Shown piece by piece: positions 43,289 through 51,717 of a stretch of 64,000 nucleotides of DNA. The translations under genes were made by a program, and so were the position numbers. The DNA is from Hyphomicrobiales bacterium (lineage in GTDB: Bacteria > Pseudomonadota > Alphaproteobacteria > Rhizobiales > Xanthobacteraceae). Within the stretch, counting starts at the first letter, position 1; each line of letters begins with the position of its first letter. The DNA is taken from the NCBI GenBank assembly GCA_021730985.1, contig JAKFYI010000010.1, positions 50,154 through 114,153 of the forward strand, read 5' to 3'. Below the pieces are notes generated by a model. It saw only the letters and a program-made list of their open reading frames with translations, had not been told where the DNA came from and ran no database searches.

Positions 43289-43679
43289 GGCTGCAACGGC
43301 CAAGGCTGTGCGGCGCCCGGCTTCCAGCGCGAAGCCAAAGGCGGCGCTCAAGCCCATCACCGTGAAGCCAATCGCCGTGAAGCCCAAGGCCGTCGCCGGC
43401 AATGGCGTATCGGCCGATGCGATCCGCCTCGCCGCCGAAATCGAGCAGGCCTTCGCCAAGAGCGACGACGCGATTTCGGTGGAAGCCATGCAGGCGCTGA
43501 TGGGCACGCTGTGCCGGGTCTACGCGGTGCAGGTCGAAAACGGCGCGAAGCATACCCCGATACCGGAAGGGCAGATCGTAAGCCCGACCGGCGTGATGCT
43601 GACAGCGAGCGGCCTGTTGCGCGCCGCCAACCTTGCGGTGTTCGAACTCGGAATGTGGCAAAGCTGGACGGGCAAGTAG
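43275..43679 (+). CDS. Uncharacterised protein with basic Ala/Lys/Pro-rich N-terminus
   Basis: A 134-residue protein of no family I recognise. Residues 1-42 are low-complexity and basic, with repeated KPI(T/A)VKP-like units; residues 45-134 are a compact, probably helical domain with VEAMQALMGTLCRVYAV and a C-terminal GLLRAANLAVFELGMWQSW. It overlaps the Rieske gene by 14 bases and precedes the amidohydrolase gene by 45, which makes co-translation very likely. It could be a partner or assembly factor for those enzymes; that is a guess from position. Confidence 0.7.
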   Translation: MSSRKAATAKAVRRPASSAKPKAALKPITVKPIAVKPKAVAGNGVSADAIRLAAEIEQAFAKSDDAISVEAMQALMGTLCRVYAVQVENGAKHTPIPEGQIVSPTGVMLTASGLLRAANLAVFELGMWQSWTGK

Positions 43680-43724
43680 CGCGCCGTCGTAACCAAATTC
43701 AACTGGATCGTCAGGAGAGACCCC

Positions 43725-44978
43725 ATGGACCTGATTGCAGACCGCGGCCGGCGCGTATCGATCGAGGAACTGAACACCAGTCGCCTGCTCGCGCACGCGC
43801 GCAAGCAGGCGGTGCAGCGCAAGTTCGACGACATGCTGATCGTCGATGTCGATGCGCATCACTACGAAAACGAGCACATGTCGGAAATCCTCCCGTTCAT
43901 GGAAAACGACGTGTGGCGTCAGCTCGCGATGTCCGGGCGCGAAAAGGGCACCCGCAGCGGCGGCGCGCTCACCGTGCAGGGCGTGGGCTTTCAGGACATG
44001 GGCGGCCGCGTGACCCGCTACCCGATGCGGGCCAGCGAAAAGACGCCCGACGACAAGATCCGCGACGTCGAGATCGGCCATCGCTGGATGGACGCCATGA
44101 GCGTCGACTACTCCTGCCTGTTCCCGACCGGGATGCTCTCGATCGGTCTGCACCCGCAGACCGAAATGGAGGTCGAGTTGTGCCGGGCCTACAATCGCTG
44201 GCTCACCGAGAAGGTGATGCCGGATTCCAACGGCCGGTTCTTCTCGATGCTCTGCCTGCCCTTCTCCGATCCCGACGCGTGTCTTCGCGCTGTCGAGGAG
44301 TTTGGCCACCGCAAGCACGTCGGCGGCTTCATGGTCACGACCGTGCGCAACAATCTCGCGGTCAATGACAACCGCTACATCAAGGTGTATCGCGCCATTG
44401 AAGAGCGCGGCCTCGTGCTGTCGTTCCACTCCGGGCCGAACTGGGGCGAACCGATCTTCCGGAGCTGCAACCGCTTCCTGACCGCGCATGCGCTCGGCTT
44501 CTCCTGGTACAACATCGTCAACCTGTCGAACTGGGTCATCAACGGCATGGGCGAGCGCTTCCCCAAGCTGCCGGTGGTCTGGATTGAATCGGGCCTCGCC
44601 TGGGTTCCGTTCCTGATGCAAAAGCTCGACCACGAGTACATGCTGCGCCCGTCCGAAGCACCCCTGCTGAAGAAGATGCCATCGGACTACATGCGCGACA
44701 TGTACTACTCGTCGCAGCCGATGGAAGTTCAGGACATGGGCGCGCTGGAGTGCACATTCCGCATGATCAACGCCGAGACGCAGTTGTTGTACTCGTCGGA
44801 TTATCCGCACTGGGACTTCGACCTCCCGAGCACGATCACCGACCTGCCGTTCGTGTCCGAGAAGGCCAAGCACAACATCCTCGGCGGCACCGCGGCGCGG
44901 CTGTTCAAGCTTCCGCCGCGTAACGAGAAGCAGAAAGAGAATTTGATCAAGTTCGGCAACTACACCGCCGCGGCCTGA
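43725..44978 (+). CDS. Amidohydrolase-2 (ACMSD-like) family protein
   Basis: A 417-residue TIM-barrel metal-dependent hydrolase/decarboxylase. An early DVDAHHYENEHM stretch near residue 41 replaces the usual HxH pair with adjacent histidines, VLSFHSGPNWGEP near 226 carries a further ligand, and LLYSSDYPHWDFD near 360 holds the conserved aspartate. This family includes aminocarboxymuconate-semialdehyde decarboxylase, o-phthalate-type decarboxylases and oxalomesaconate hydratase. It is third in a Rieske / small protein / amidohydrolase operon and ends at a strong terminator. The reaction cannot be specified. Confidence 0.85.
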   Translation: MDLIADRGRRVSIEELNTSRLLAHARKQAVQRKFDDMLIVDVDAHHYENEHMSEILPFMENDVWRQLAMSGREKGTRSGGALTVQGVGFQDMGGRVTRYPMRASEKTPDDKIRDVEIGHRWMDAMSVDYSCLFPTGMLSIGLHPQTEMEVELCRAYNRWLTEKVMPDSNGRFFSMLCLPFSDPDACLRAVEEFGHRKHVGGFMVTTVRNNLAVNDNRYIKVYRAIEERGLVLSFHSGPNWGEPIFRSCNRFLTAHALGFSWYNIVNLSNWVINGMGERFPKLPVVWIESGLAWVPFLMQKLDHEYMLRPSEAPLLKKMPSDYMRDMYYSSQPMEVQDMGALECTFRMINAETQLLYSSDYPHWDFDLPSTITDLPFVSEKAKHNILGGTAARLFKLPPRNEKQKENLIKFGNYTAAA

Positions 44979-45002
44979 TCGCTTCGGTCTGACATTTTTT
45001 CG

Positions 45003-45033
45003 ACGGGCGGCCTCCGGGCCGCCCGTTTGTTTT
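45003..45033 (+). terminator. Rho-independent terminator
   Basis: A 10-bp stem (ACGGGCGGCC/GGCCGCCCGT) with a TCCG loop is followed by TTGTTTT. It closes the Rieske-amidohydrolase operon. Confidence 0.85.
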
Positions 45034-45050
45034 GCGGCAAGCCCCAACAC

Positions 45051-45146
45051 CGTCATGCGCGGGCTTGACCCGCGCATCCATCGAAACAAGAGTTGCCCCT
45101 AGGATGGACTGCCGGGTCACGCGCTTCGCCCGGCCCGGCAATGACA
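45051..45146. repeat. Interspersed palindromic repeat (GTCATGCGCGGGCTTGACCCG type)
   Basis: GTCATGCGCGGGCTTGACCC and a partner arm ending GCCCGGCAATGAC frame the element, related to that at 34470. It lies just upstream of the MetE-like gene. Confidence 0.72.
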
Positions 45147-45162
45147 CGCGATGGAAAAGGCC

Positions 45163-46329
45163 ATGCAGCGCAGCACCGAACGCATCCTCACCACCCACAC
45201 CGGCAGCCTGCCGCGGCCGGAGGCGCTGACGCAGCTTTACGTGAAGCGCTCGCGCGGTGAGCCGGTGGACCAAACCGAGATTGACCGGATCGGCAGCGAC
45301 TCCGTCCGCGACATCGTGGCGAAGCAGCACGACGCGGGGATCGACGTCGGCAACAACGGCGAGCAACAACGCGATTCGTTCTTTCTCTATCTCCGCTCCC
45401 GGTTGTCGGGACTTGGCGGCACCTGGACGCGGCCGACGCGCGGAGACGTCGATCGCTACCCGGAATTCCAGAAGCTGTGGGCGCGGCAGTACGGCGGCAC
45501 GGTCGGCGTCTCGAACCTGGCCGGGATTCCCAAGACGATCGGCGCCGTGAACTACCTCGACGATACGGCGATCGACGGCGAATGCCGGCACTTCAAGTCG
45601 GTTCTCGCCGAAATGCCCGGCACATTCGCCGAGCCGTTCATGTGCGCGCCCTCGCCGGGCATCGTCGCGCTGGCCTGCAAGAACGAGCATTACGACACGC
45701 TCGATAGTTATCTTGCGGCGCTCGGCCGCGCCATGCAGGTCGAATACGACGCGATCGTGAAGCACGGCTATCTGCTGCAGATCGATGCGCCCGACCTCGC
45801 GCTGGAGCGGCACATCACCTACAAGGATCAGCCGGTGGCGGCGTTCCAGGAGTTCGTTGAGAAGACCGTGGCGACCATCAACGCGGCACTGGTGAACGTG
45901 CCACGCGATCGCGTCCGCCTGCATGTCTGCTGGGGCAATTCCGAATCGCCGCACGACCGCGACGTGCCGCTCGAGGACATTCTGCCGATCCTGATGCAAG
46001 CCAACGTCGGCGGCTTCGTGCTGCCGTTTGCCAATCCGCGACACGCCCACGAGTTCAAGCTGTTCGCGCGGATGCCACTGGACGACGACCAGATTCTGGT
46101 CGCGGGCGTGATCGACAGCCTGACCAACTTCGTCGAGCACCCGGAGGTGGTGGCGGACCGCATCGAACGCGTCGCCGAAGTGGTGGGGGACCCGTCCCGC
46201 GTACTGGCTGGAACCGACTGCGGGTTCGACACCTCCGCCGGCTGGGGCCGCGTCGCGGGCGACGTGGTGTGGGCGAAGCTGCGAAGTCTGCGCGACGGCG
46301 CACGCCTCGCCTCGCAGCGGCTGTTTTGA
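45163..46329 (+). CDS. MetE-like protein with altered zinc site
   Basis: A 388-residue MetE C-terminal-type protein. MQRSTERILTTHTGSLPRPE matches the start of the paralogue at 47441, so the ATG at 45163 is preferred to one 12 bases earlier. The zinc residues HVC (LHVCWGN near 268) and cysteine (AGTDCGF near 352) are retained, but the position expected to hold the third ligand glutamate reads FVLPFANPRH with Pro288, where the paralogue has VEAANPRH. Either another residue (for example in RHAHE) replaces it or metal binding is weakened. It converges on a Bug gene with a one-base gap. Confidence 0.82.
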   Translation: MQRSTERILTTHTGSLPRPEALTQLYVKRSRGEPVDQTEIDRIGSDSVRDIVAKQHDAGIDVGNNGEQQRDSFFLYLRSRLSGLGGTWTRPTRGDVDRYPEFQKLWARQYGGTVGVSNLAGIPKTIGAVNYLDDTAIDGECRHFKSVLAEMPGTFAEPFMCAPSPGIVALACKNEHYDTLDSYLAALGRAMQVEYDAIVKHGYLLQIDAPDLALERHITYKDQPVAAFQEFVEKTVATINAALVNVPRDRVRLHVCWGNSESPHDRDVPLEDILPILMQANVGGFVLPFANPRHAHEFKLFARMPLDDDQILVAGVIDSLTNFVEHPEVVADRIERVAEVVGDPSRVLAGTDCGFDTSAGWGRVAGDVVWAKLRSLRDGARLASQRLF

Positions 46330-46330
46330 C

Positions 46331-47314
46331 CTACTCGATCTTGATCTTCGCGGCTTCGATCACGGCTTTCCAGCGATTCGTCTCGGCCACGACGTAGCTG
46401 CGGAATTCCTCCGGCGACACGTCAAAATGGACCGCGCCCTCCGTGTTCAGGCGCTTGCCTATGTCGGGCGATGCCATCGCCTTACGGATTTCGTCGTGCA
46501 ACTGACGCACAATCGGCGGCGGCAGGCCGGCAGGCCCGACGATGCCGTACCAGGCTGACAGATCGAACCCCGGCAATGTCTCGGCGATGGCCGGAATATC
46601 CGGCGCGATCGAGAGCCGGTTTTTCGTCGAGACACCGAGCGCACGCAACGTGCCGGCGCGCACATGCGGCAGCAGCGAAACGCCGCTGGTAAATGTGGCC
46701 TGCACCTGGCCGGAGATGACATCGCCGACCGATTGGGGCGTGCCGCGATAGGGAACATGCGTCATCACGGTGCCGGAGGCGACGTTAAACGCCGCCATCG
46801 CGATATGCGCGGCACCGCCTGTTCCCGCGCTACTGAAGTTCAGCTTGCCAGGATTCGCTTTGGCATAGTCGATCAGTTCCTTGATCGAGTGCACGGGGAC
46901 CGACGGATGGACCACGATAATGTTCGGCACGATCGCGAGCGGCGCGATAAACGTCATCGCCAGCGGATCGTATTGCAGGTTGGCATAGAGGCTTGGATTG
47001 ACCGCCAGGATGCCGATGTGGCCAAGCAGTAGCGTGTGGCCGTCGGGCGCGGAGCGCGCCACATACGTGGCGCCGATGCTGCCGCCTGCTCCCGGCCGGT
47101 TGTCGACGATCACCGGCTTGCCGAGCATCGGCGCGATCTTTTCCCCGACCGACCGGGCCAAAATGTCAGTCAGGCCGCCAGGCGTGAACGGCACCACAAG
47201 CGTGATGTTCGCTGACGGCCAGGCCGGTTGCGCCAGCGCAATGCACGGCGCGAAAGAAGCCGCGGCCGCGGCGGGGACAAGGCCAAGAACATCGCGTCGA
47301 CGCACGGTGCGCAC
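46331..47314 (-). CDS. Bug-family (TTT) periplasmic solute-binding protein, Tat-type leader
   Basis: A 327-residue Bug receptor. The leader MRTVRRRDVLGLVPAAAAAS contains RRRDVLG, a twin-arginine-like motif, ending near ALAQP. Motifs are WPSANITLVVPFTPGGLTD, GAGGSIGATYVARSAPDGHT near 82 and VPYRGTPQSVGDVI near 185. The start is a GTG at 47314, very close to a GGAG site; a GTG nine bases later is possible. It is sandwiched between two MetE-like paralogues on the opposite strand. Ligand unknown. Confidence 0.9.
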   Translation of the reverse strand: MRTVRRRDVLGLVPAAAAASFAPCIALAQPAWPSANITLVVPFTPGGLTDILARSVGEKIAPMLGKPVIVDNRPGAGGSIGATYVARSAPDGHTLLLGHIGILAVNPSLYANLQYDPLAMTFIAPLAIVPNIIVVHPSVPVHSIKELIDYAKANPGKLNFSSAGTGGAAHIAMAAFNVASGTVMTHVPYRGTPQSVGDVISGQVQATFTSGVSLLPHVRAGTLRALGVSTKNRLSIAPDIPAIAETLPGFDLSAWYGIVGPAGLPPPIVRQLHDEIRKAMASPDIGKRLNTEGAVHFDVSPEEFRSYVVAETNRWKAVIEAAKIKIE

Positions 47315-47440
47315 TCCTTCATTCTGACAGTGGGCAAGTGGGCAACGCCCTATCTTAACGCCTCGGCTTTCGGGTCATCCGGAAATGTTGCTATCGTTTT
47401 GCGCCGGGCTGGCTGGCGCCGGACAACAACGGACAAAATC

Positions 47441-48622
47441 ATGCAACGCAGCACGGGCCGGATCCTCACCACACACACCGGCAGCCTGCCGCGGCCGGGC
47501 GATCTGGTGGCGATGCTCAATGCCAAGGAGTTGGGAGAGCCTTACGACACCAAGGCGTTTGCGGCCCGCGCCAGCCGGGCCATCACCGCGGTGGTCCAGC
47601 TACAGACCGACACCGGCATCGACATCATCGGCGACGGCGAGCACAGCAAATTCAACTGGATGGCCTACGCGCGGGGGCGTCTCACGGGATTGGAGGAGAT
47701 CGACAGCCCGGTGCGGTTCCGAGGCGCGACCCGCGACTCGATCGAATTCGCCGGCGCCTACGAAGACCTGAAGATCATGCACGCCGCGCGCTCGAGCACA
47801 TTGGTCGCCAAGCGCACGGCACGACCGAAGGCTCTGGTATGCTCGGGGCCGATCCGGTACGTCGGGCACGATGAGGTCCGCGCCGATATCGACAATCTGA
47901 AAGCGTCGATGGCGGGCAAGAAGAGCGAGGACGCCTTCATCACCGCGATCTCGCCCTCGAATCTCGAGCTCTACTACGAGAACCGGCACTACGGCTCCGA
48001 CGAAGAATACCTGGAATCGCTCGGCGAGGCGATGCGCGTGGAGTATCTCGCGATCGTCGAAGCCGGCTTTCTCTTGCAGATCGACGATCCGCGCATGGCG
48101 ACGCACTACAACCGCGCCACCGATGCGACGATCGAGGATTGCCGGAGGTTCATTACGTTGCGCGTCGAAGCGCTCAACCACGCGCTGCGCGGCATCCCGG
48201 AGGAGAAAATCCGCTTTCACACCTGCTACAGCACCAACATCGCGCCGCGGGTGCACGATTTCGAGCTGAAGCACTTCGCCGATCTGATGCTCCAGGTCCG
48301 CGCCGCAGCCTATTTGGTGGAGGCGGCCAATCCGCGACATGAACATGAATGGGCGGTGTGGCAGGACGTGAAGCTGCCGGACCACAAGATTGTCATACCG
48401 GGCGTTGTGTCACACTGCGTCCACCTCGTGGAGCACCCGGAGCTGGTGGCGCAGCGCATCGTCCGTTTCGCCGAGGTGGTCGGCCGCGAACGCGTCATCG
48501 CCGGAACCGATTGCGGCTTCGGCACGTCCGGCGCGGGCGACGAGGTGCATCCCGACGTGGCATGGGCCAAGCTGCGCGCGATGGTCGAAGGCGCACGGAT
48601 CGCATCGCAGCGGTTGTTTTGA
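47441..48622 (+). CDS. Cobalamin-independent methionine synthase II (MetE C-terminal-like) protein
   Basis: A 393-residue MetE-like protein with the full zinc set: HTC in RFHTCYSTN near residue 265, glutamate in LVEAANPRHEHE near 288 and cysteine in AGTDCGF near 354. It shares a start (MQRSTGRILTTHTGSLPRP) and an end (AKLRAMVEGARIASQRLF) with the product of the gene at 45163, so they are clear paralogues. The ATG at 47441 is chosen because the long upstream frame lacks conservation and runs through the Bug promoter region. Likely a cytoplasmic methyl or group transferase in catabolism; substrate unknown. Confidence 0.87.
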   Translation: MQRSTGRILTTHTGSLPRPGDLVAMLNAKELGEPYDTKAFAARASRAITAVVQLQTDTGIDIIGDGEHSKFNWMAYARGRLTGLEEIDSPVRFRGATRDSIEFAGAYEDLKIMHAARSSTLVAKRTARPKALVCSGPIRYVGHDEVRADIDNLKASMAGKKSEDAFITAISPSNLELYYENRHYGSDEEYLESLGEAMRVEYLAIVEAGFLLQIDDPRMATHYNRATDATIEDCRRFITLRVEALNHALRGIPEEKIRFHTCYSTNIAPRVHDFELKHFADLMLQVRAAAYLVEAANPRHEHEWAVWQDVKLPDHKIVIPGVVSHCVHLVEHPELVAQRIVRFAEVVGRERVIAGTDCGFGTSGAGDEVHPDVAWAKLRAMVEGARIASQRLF

Positions 48623-48627
48623 TCGGC

Positions 48628-48674
48628 CTCGATCCTTCGAGACGCGAGCTTCGCTCGCTCCTCAGGATGAGGCG
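48628..48674. repeat. Short interspersed element (CTTCGAGACGC...CTCCTCAGGATGAGG)
   Basis: ATCCTTCGAGACGCGAGCTTCGCTCGCTCCTCAGGATGAGG contains an inner GCGAGC/GCTCGC palindrome and a CCTCAGGATGAGG end, a form typical of rhizobial interspersed repeats. It sits between convergent genes. Confidence 0.6.
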
Positions 48675-48680
48675 GATTTT

Positions 48681-49379
48681 CTACTCTAGATGCTTCTTGA
48701 AAAAATCCACCGTCAGCCCCAACGCACGGTCGGCCTCCGGCTTGGAATATGTCCTTCCGCCATGGCGGGCGAACGCGTGGTCCGCGCCAGGGTACTGGTG
48801 GATCGTCACCAGCGGATTGGGTGACAGCCGCCTCACCAGCATGTCGTTGACCTCAGCCTGCACCCAACGGTCCTTCATCGCCATGTGCAGCACGAACGGC
48901 CGGTGGAGGTTGTTCACCTCCTTGATGCGATGCTCGATGTAGGTGCCGTAGTAGGCCACCGCGCAGTCGATGTCGGTGCGGCAGCACATCAGGTAGCAGA
49001 GCTTGCCGCCGAGACAGTAGCCGACCGCGCCGACCTTGCCGTTGCAGCCCGGCAGCGTCTGCAGAAAATGCCAAGTGTCTTCCATATCGCGCACACCGAG
49101 GTCGTAGTCGAACTCGTAGTACAGATCGAACGCCTTCGGGATGTCGGCCGGATTCTTGTCGGACAGTTCGACGCCCGCCTCCTGACGCCAGAACAGGTCC
49201 GGCACCAGGCAGATGAAGCCCGCCTCGGCGAACTCGTGCGCGTGATGGCGCATGGTGTCGTTGACGCCCCAGATCTCCATGATGGCGATGACCGCGCCCA
49301 CGGGCGTCTTGTCCGGATAGGCGATGTAGGCGCCCATCTCACCGTCTCGAAGTTTCACGCGGATGTTTTCGGTTCGCAT
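48681..49379 (-). CDS. Dienelactone hydrolase family protein
   Basis: A 232-residue alpha/beta hydrolase of the dienelactone hydrolase type. The catalytic cysteine lies in VGYCLGGKLCY near residue 120, the histidine in GADHAFARHGG near 203, and the glutamate in IMEIWGVNDTMRHHA near 35. It opens lactones of muconate-type ring-cleavage products. The ATG at 49379 starts the conserved region. A palindromic repeat separates it from the amidohydrolase gene upstream on the same strand. Position in an aromatic-catabolism region supports the assignment. Confidence 0.9.
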   Translation of the reverse strand: MRTENIRVKLRDGEMGAYIAYPDKTPVGAVIAIMEIWGVNDTMRHHAHEFAEAGFICLVPDLFWRQEAGVELSDKNPADIPKAFDLYYEFDYDLGVRDMEDTWHFLQTLPGCNGKVGAVGYCLGGKLCYLMCCRTDIDCAVAYYGTYIEHRIKEVNNLHRPFVLHMAMKDRWVQAEVNDMLVRRLSPNPLVTIHQYPGADHAFARHGGRTYSKPEADRALGLTVDFFKKHLE

Positions 49380-49412
49380 TTTGGTCCGGTTTCCTGCTTC
49401 TACCACTCAGAC

Positions 49413-49500
49413 TGTCATGCCCGCGAAAGCGGGCATCCAGTAACCAAATTCTCGCCATCACCCAGGATACTGGATTGCCCGCTTTCGCGGGCAATGACAG
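49413..49500. repeat. Interspersed palindromic repeat (CTGTCATGCCCGCGAAAGCGGGC type)
   Basis: CTGTCATGCCCGCGAAAGCG faces CGCTTTCGCGGGCAATGACAG almost perfectly, and inner CATCCAGTAACC / GGATACTGGAT match. This is the cleanest copy of the family in the window. Confidence 0.8.
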
Positions 49501-49517
49501 CACGGTGTGACGCCGCA

Positions 49518-50516
49518 TCACAGTCTCAACAACGCCCTCGCATTGCCCTCGAAAATCTGCCGCTTCTCCCCCTGCGGTATTTCCAGCGCCTCGACCGCGG
49601 CGATGCTTCGCTGCAGCAGTCCCCGCCCCTGCTCGGAATCGAACGGCGCGTCGCTGGCGAACAGGCATTTCGACGTGCCGAAGAACGCATGACCGCAGCG
49701 GGTCGGCGCGACCTCGCCGAGCGCGGTGTCGGCGTACAGCATCTTGAAGTACTCCAACGGAGGCTTCTTCAGTCCCGCCTCCGCGGCGACCGGGTTCTTC
49801 TCCGGCGCGCCGAAGAATATCTGCCGGAAGCCGAGCTGTATCTTGCCGGTGAAAAACGGGATCATGCCGCCCATGTGGTGGCTGACGATCTTTAGCGTCG
49901 GCATCTCGTCGAAGATGCCGGAATAGACCAGCCGCGCCATGCAGGCCGTGGTCTCGTAGGGCCAGCCGAAGCTGAACCAGATTTCGTGCTCGGACACCTG
50001 CTCGCTCGCGTAATCGGAGAACTGGGCGGTGCGCATCGGATGGACCCAGACCGGCAGGTCGTGCTGAACCATCTTCGCGAAAATGGGCCGGTACTCCAGC
50101 GCCGACAGCGGCTTGCCTGCCACATTGGTAAAGAGCTGGATGCCGCGGGCGCCGAGGGTATTTACCGCACGGTCGATCTCGGTGAGCGACGCCTCGACAT
50201 TGTTCATCGGCAGCGAGGCAACGAACGTAGGAAACCGGTCGGGATGCTTGCGGCAGATTTCGGCCATCGAATCGTTGGCGAGCCGCGCCAGTTCCGGCGT
50301 CTTGTCCGGCGCCGCGATCAGCTCCAGCGGCGGATTGGCCAGCGAAATGACGTGCTGCATGTCGCCGAACTCGTCCATCAGGCGCAGCCGCGCCTCGATA
50401 TCGACCAGCGGCTTGAGACGCGGGAACGCGGCGAGCACCGGATGACCGGGGATGAGATCGCCCAGGCGATCGAAATACGCCTTGGGCATGAAGTGGTTGA
50501 AGATGTCGATGATCAT
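49518..50516 (-). CDS. Amidohydrolase-2 (ACMSD-like) family protein with altered N-terminal metal motif
   Basis: A 332-residue TIM-barrel protein. The N-terminus reads IDIFNHFMPKAY, where family members generally have a D-x-H-x-H pair; the first histidine position is Phe6. HHMGGMIPFF near residue 215 and LFASDAPFDSEQG near 284 with the conserved aspartate are present. It may use a rearranged metal site or be a distinct subgroup. It lies upstream of the dienelactone hydrolase gene on the same strand and downstream of a MetE-like gene, in the catabolic region. Confidence 0.82.
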   Translation of the reverse strand: MIIDIFNHFMPKAYFDRLGDLIPGHPVLAAFPRLKPLVDIEARLRLMDEFGDMQHVISLANPPLELIAAPDKTPELARLANDSMAEICRKHPDRFPTFVASLPMNNVEASLTEIDRAVNTLGARGIQLFTNVAGKPLSALEYRPIFAKMVQHDLPVWVHPMRTAQFSDYASEQVSEHEIWFSFGWPYETTACMARLVYSGIFDEMPTLKIVSHHMGGMIPFFTGKIQLGFRQIFFGAPEKNPVAAEAGLKKPPLEYFKMLYADTALGEVAPTRCGHAFFGTSKCLFASDAPFDSEQGRGLLQRSIAAVEALEIPQGEKRQIFEGNARALLRL

Positions 50517-50570
50517 TGCGGCGTCCCGTGACGGACGGACTTTGGCATCCCGCCGCGCGCGGGAAAAGGG

Positions 50571-51602
50571 TCAGGACAACTCGTTACGCACCAGCGCGGC
50601 GCCGGCCGAGAGCGCCATCAGCTTGCCGAACGCCACATCCCGCGACAGGTACTTCATGCCACAGTCGGGCGCGGGCACCAGCCGCTTTGCCGGAACGTGC
50701 TCCAGCGCGGCGCGGATGCGGCCCGCCACCGTCTCCGCCGTCTCGACGGTGCGGTCGCCGAGGTCGATCACGCCCAGCACGATGGTCTTTCCGGCGAGGT
50801 CCTGCAGCATGCCGAGATCGAGCTTGGGCTGCGCGGCCTCGATCGAAATCTGGTCGGCGGTGCTGTCGGCCAGTTGCGGCAGGAACGCGTAGCCGGACGG
50901 CTTTTCGCCCGGCACCACGGCGGCATAGCCGAAGCACAGGTGCACGACGGTCGGCACCTTCAGGCCCTGCAGGGCGCGATTGAGCGCCGGAACCGCGATG
51001 CGCTTGGCCGCATCGGGGTCGTTGCGCAGCCAAGGATCGTCGAGCTGGATCACATCGGCGCCGGCGGCTTCGAGGTCACGCACCTCCTCGTTCACCGCAG
51101 CGGCGAAGTCCATCACCATTTCGTCGTTGTCCTTGTAGAACTCGTTGTGCGCCTGCTGCGCCATCGTGAACGGCCCCGGCAGCGTGATCTTCGCCTTGCG
51201 CGTGGTGTGGCGGCGCAAGAACAACATGTCCTCGACTTCGACCGGCCGCTTGCGCGCCACCTTGCCGACCACGCGCGGCACGCTGACCGGGCGACCCGCG
51301 CGATTGGTGATGGTCGCAGGATTGTCGTTGTCGATGCCGTCGAGCGCGGTTGCGAAGCGGTTGGAATAGCTCTCGCGGCGCATTTCGCCGTCGGTGATGA
51401 TGTCGATGCCGGCGCGCTCCATATCGCGAATCGCCAGGATGGTGGCATCGTTCTGCGCCTCCGCGAGATGCGCCTCGTCGACACGCCACAGTTCGCGCAC
51501 CCGAACGCGCGGCACCATGGTCTTGAGCAGGGCGCGGTCGACCAGCCAGTCCGGCTGTGGGTAGCTGCCCACAACGGTGGTCGGAAGCAGAAGATCGGCC
51601 AT
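50571..51602 (-). CDS. Cobalamin-independent methionine synthase II (MetE C-terminal-like) protein
   Basis: A 343-residue MetE-like protein, the shortest of four here. The zinc residues are HLC in VVHLCFGYA near residue 222, glutamate in ISIEAAQPKLD near 253 and cysteine in APDCGMKYL near 314. It opens with TTVVGSYPQPDWLVDR, typical of the group, and has ITDGEMRRESYSNR near 70. It is followed on the same strand by the amidohydrolase gene 54 bases later and may share its transcript. Reaction unknown; methyl transfer to or from a catabolic intermediate is plausible. Confidence 0.87.
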   Translation of the reverse strand: MADLLLPTTVVGSYPQPDWLVDRALLKTMVPRVRVRELWRVDEAHLAEAQNDATILAIRDMERAGIDIITDGEMRRESYSNRFATALDGIDNDNPATITNRAGRPVSVPRVVGKVARKRPVEVEDMLFLRRHTTRKAKITLPGPFTMAQQAHNEFYKDNDEMVMDFAAAVNEEVRDLEAAGADVIQLDDPWLRNDPDAAKRIAVPALNRALQGLKVPTVVHLCFGYAAVVPGEKPSGYAFLPQLADSTADQISIEAAQPKLDLGMLQDLAGKTIVLGVIDLGDRTVETAETVAGRIRAALEHVPAKRLVPAPDCGMKYLSRDVAFGKLMALSAGAALVRNELS

Positions 51603-51717
51603 GCAGCGCTCCTCAGATTAATCCCACCATGGGACTTGAACCTGTTGGAGCACATCAAGCATGCTTTCGTGGCGCGGGAAAAGCGCCACAAACGCAAAAG
51701 GCGCAGGGAGGATTTTC

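Noticed and set aside
6144..49500. Repeated palindromes considered as CRISPR repeats
   Set aside because: Copies are single, widely spaced and palindromic with unequal spacers; there is no array and no cas gene.
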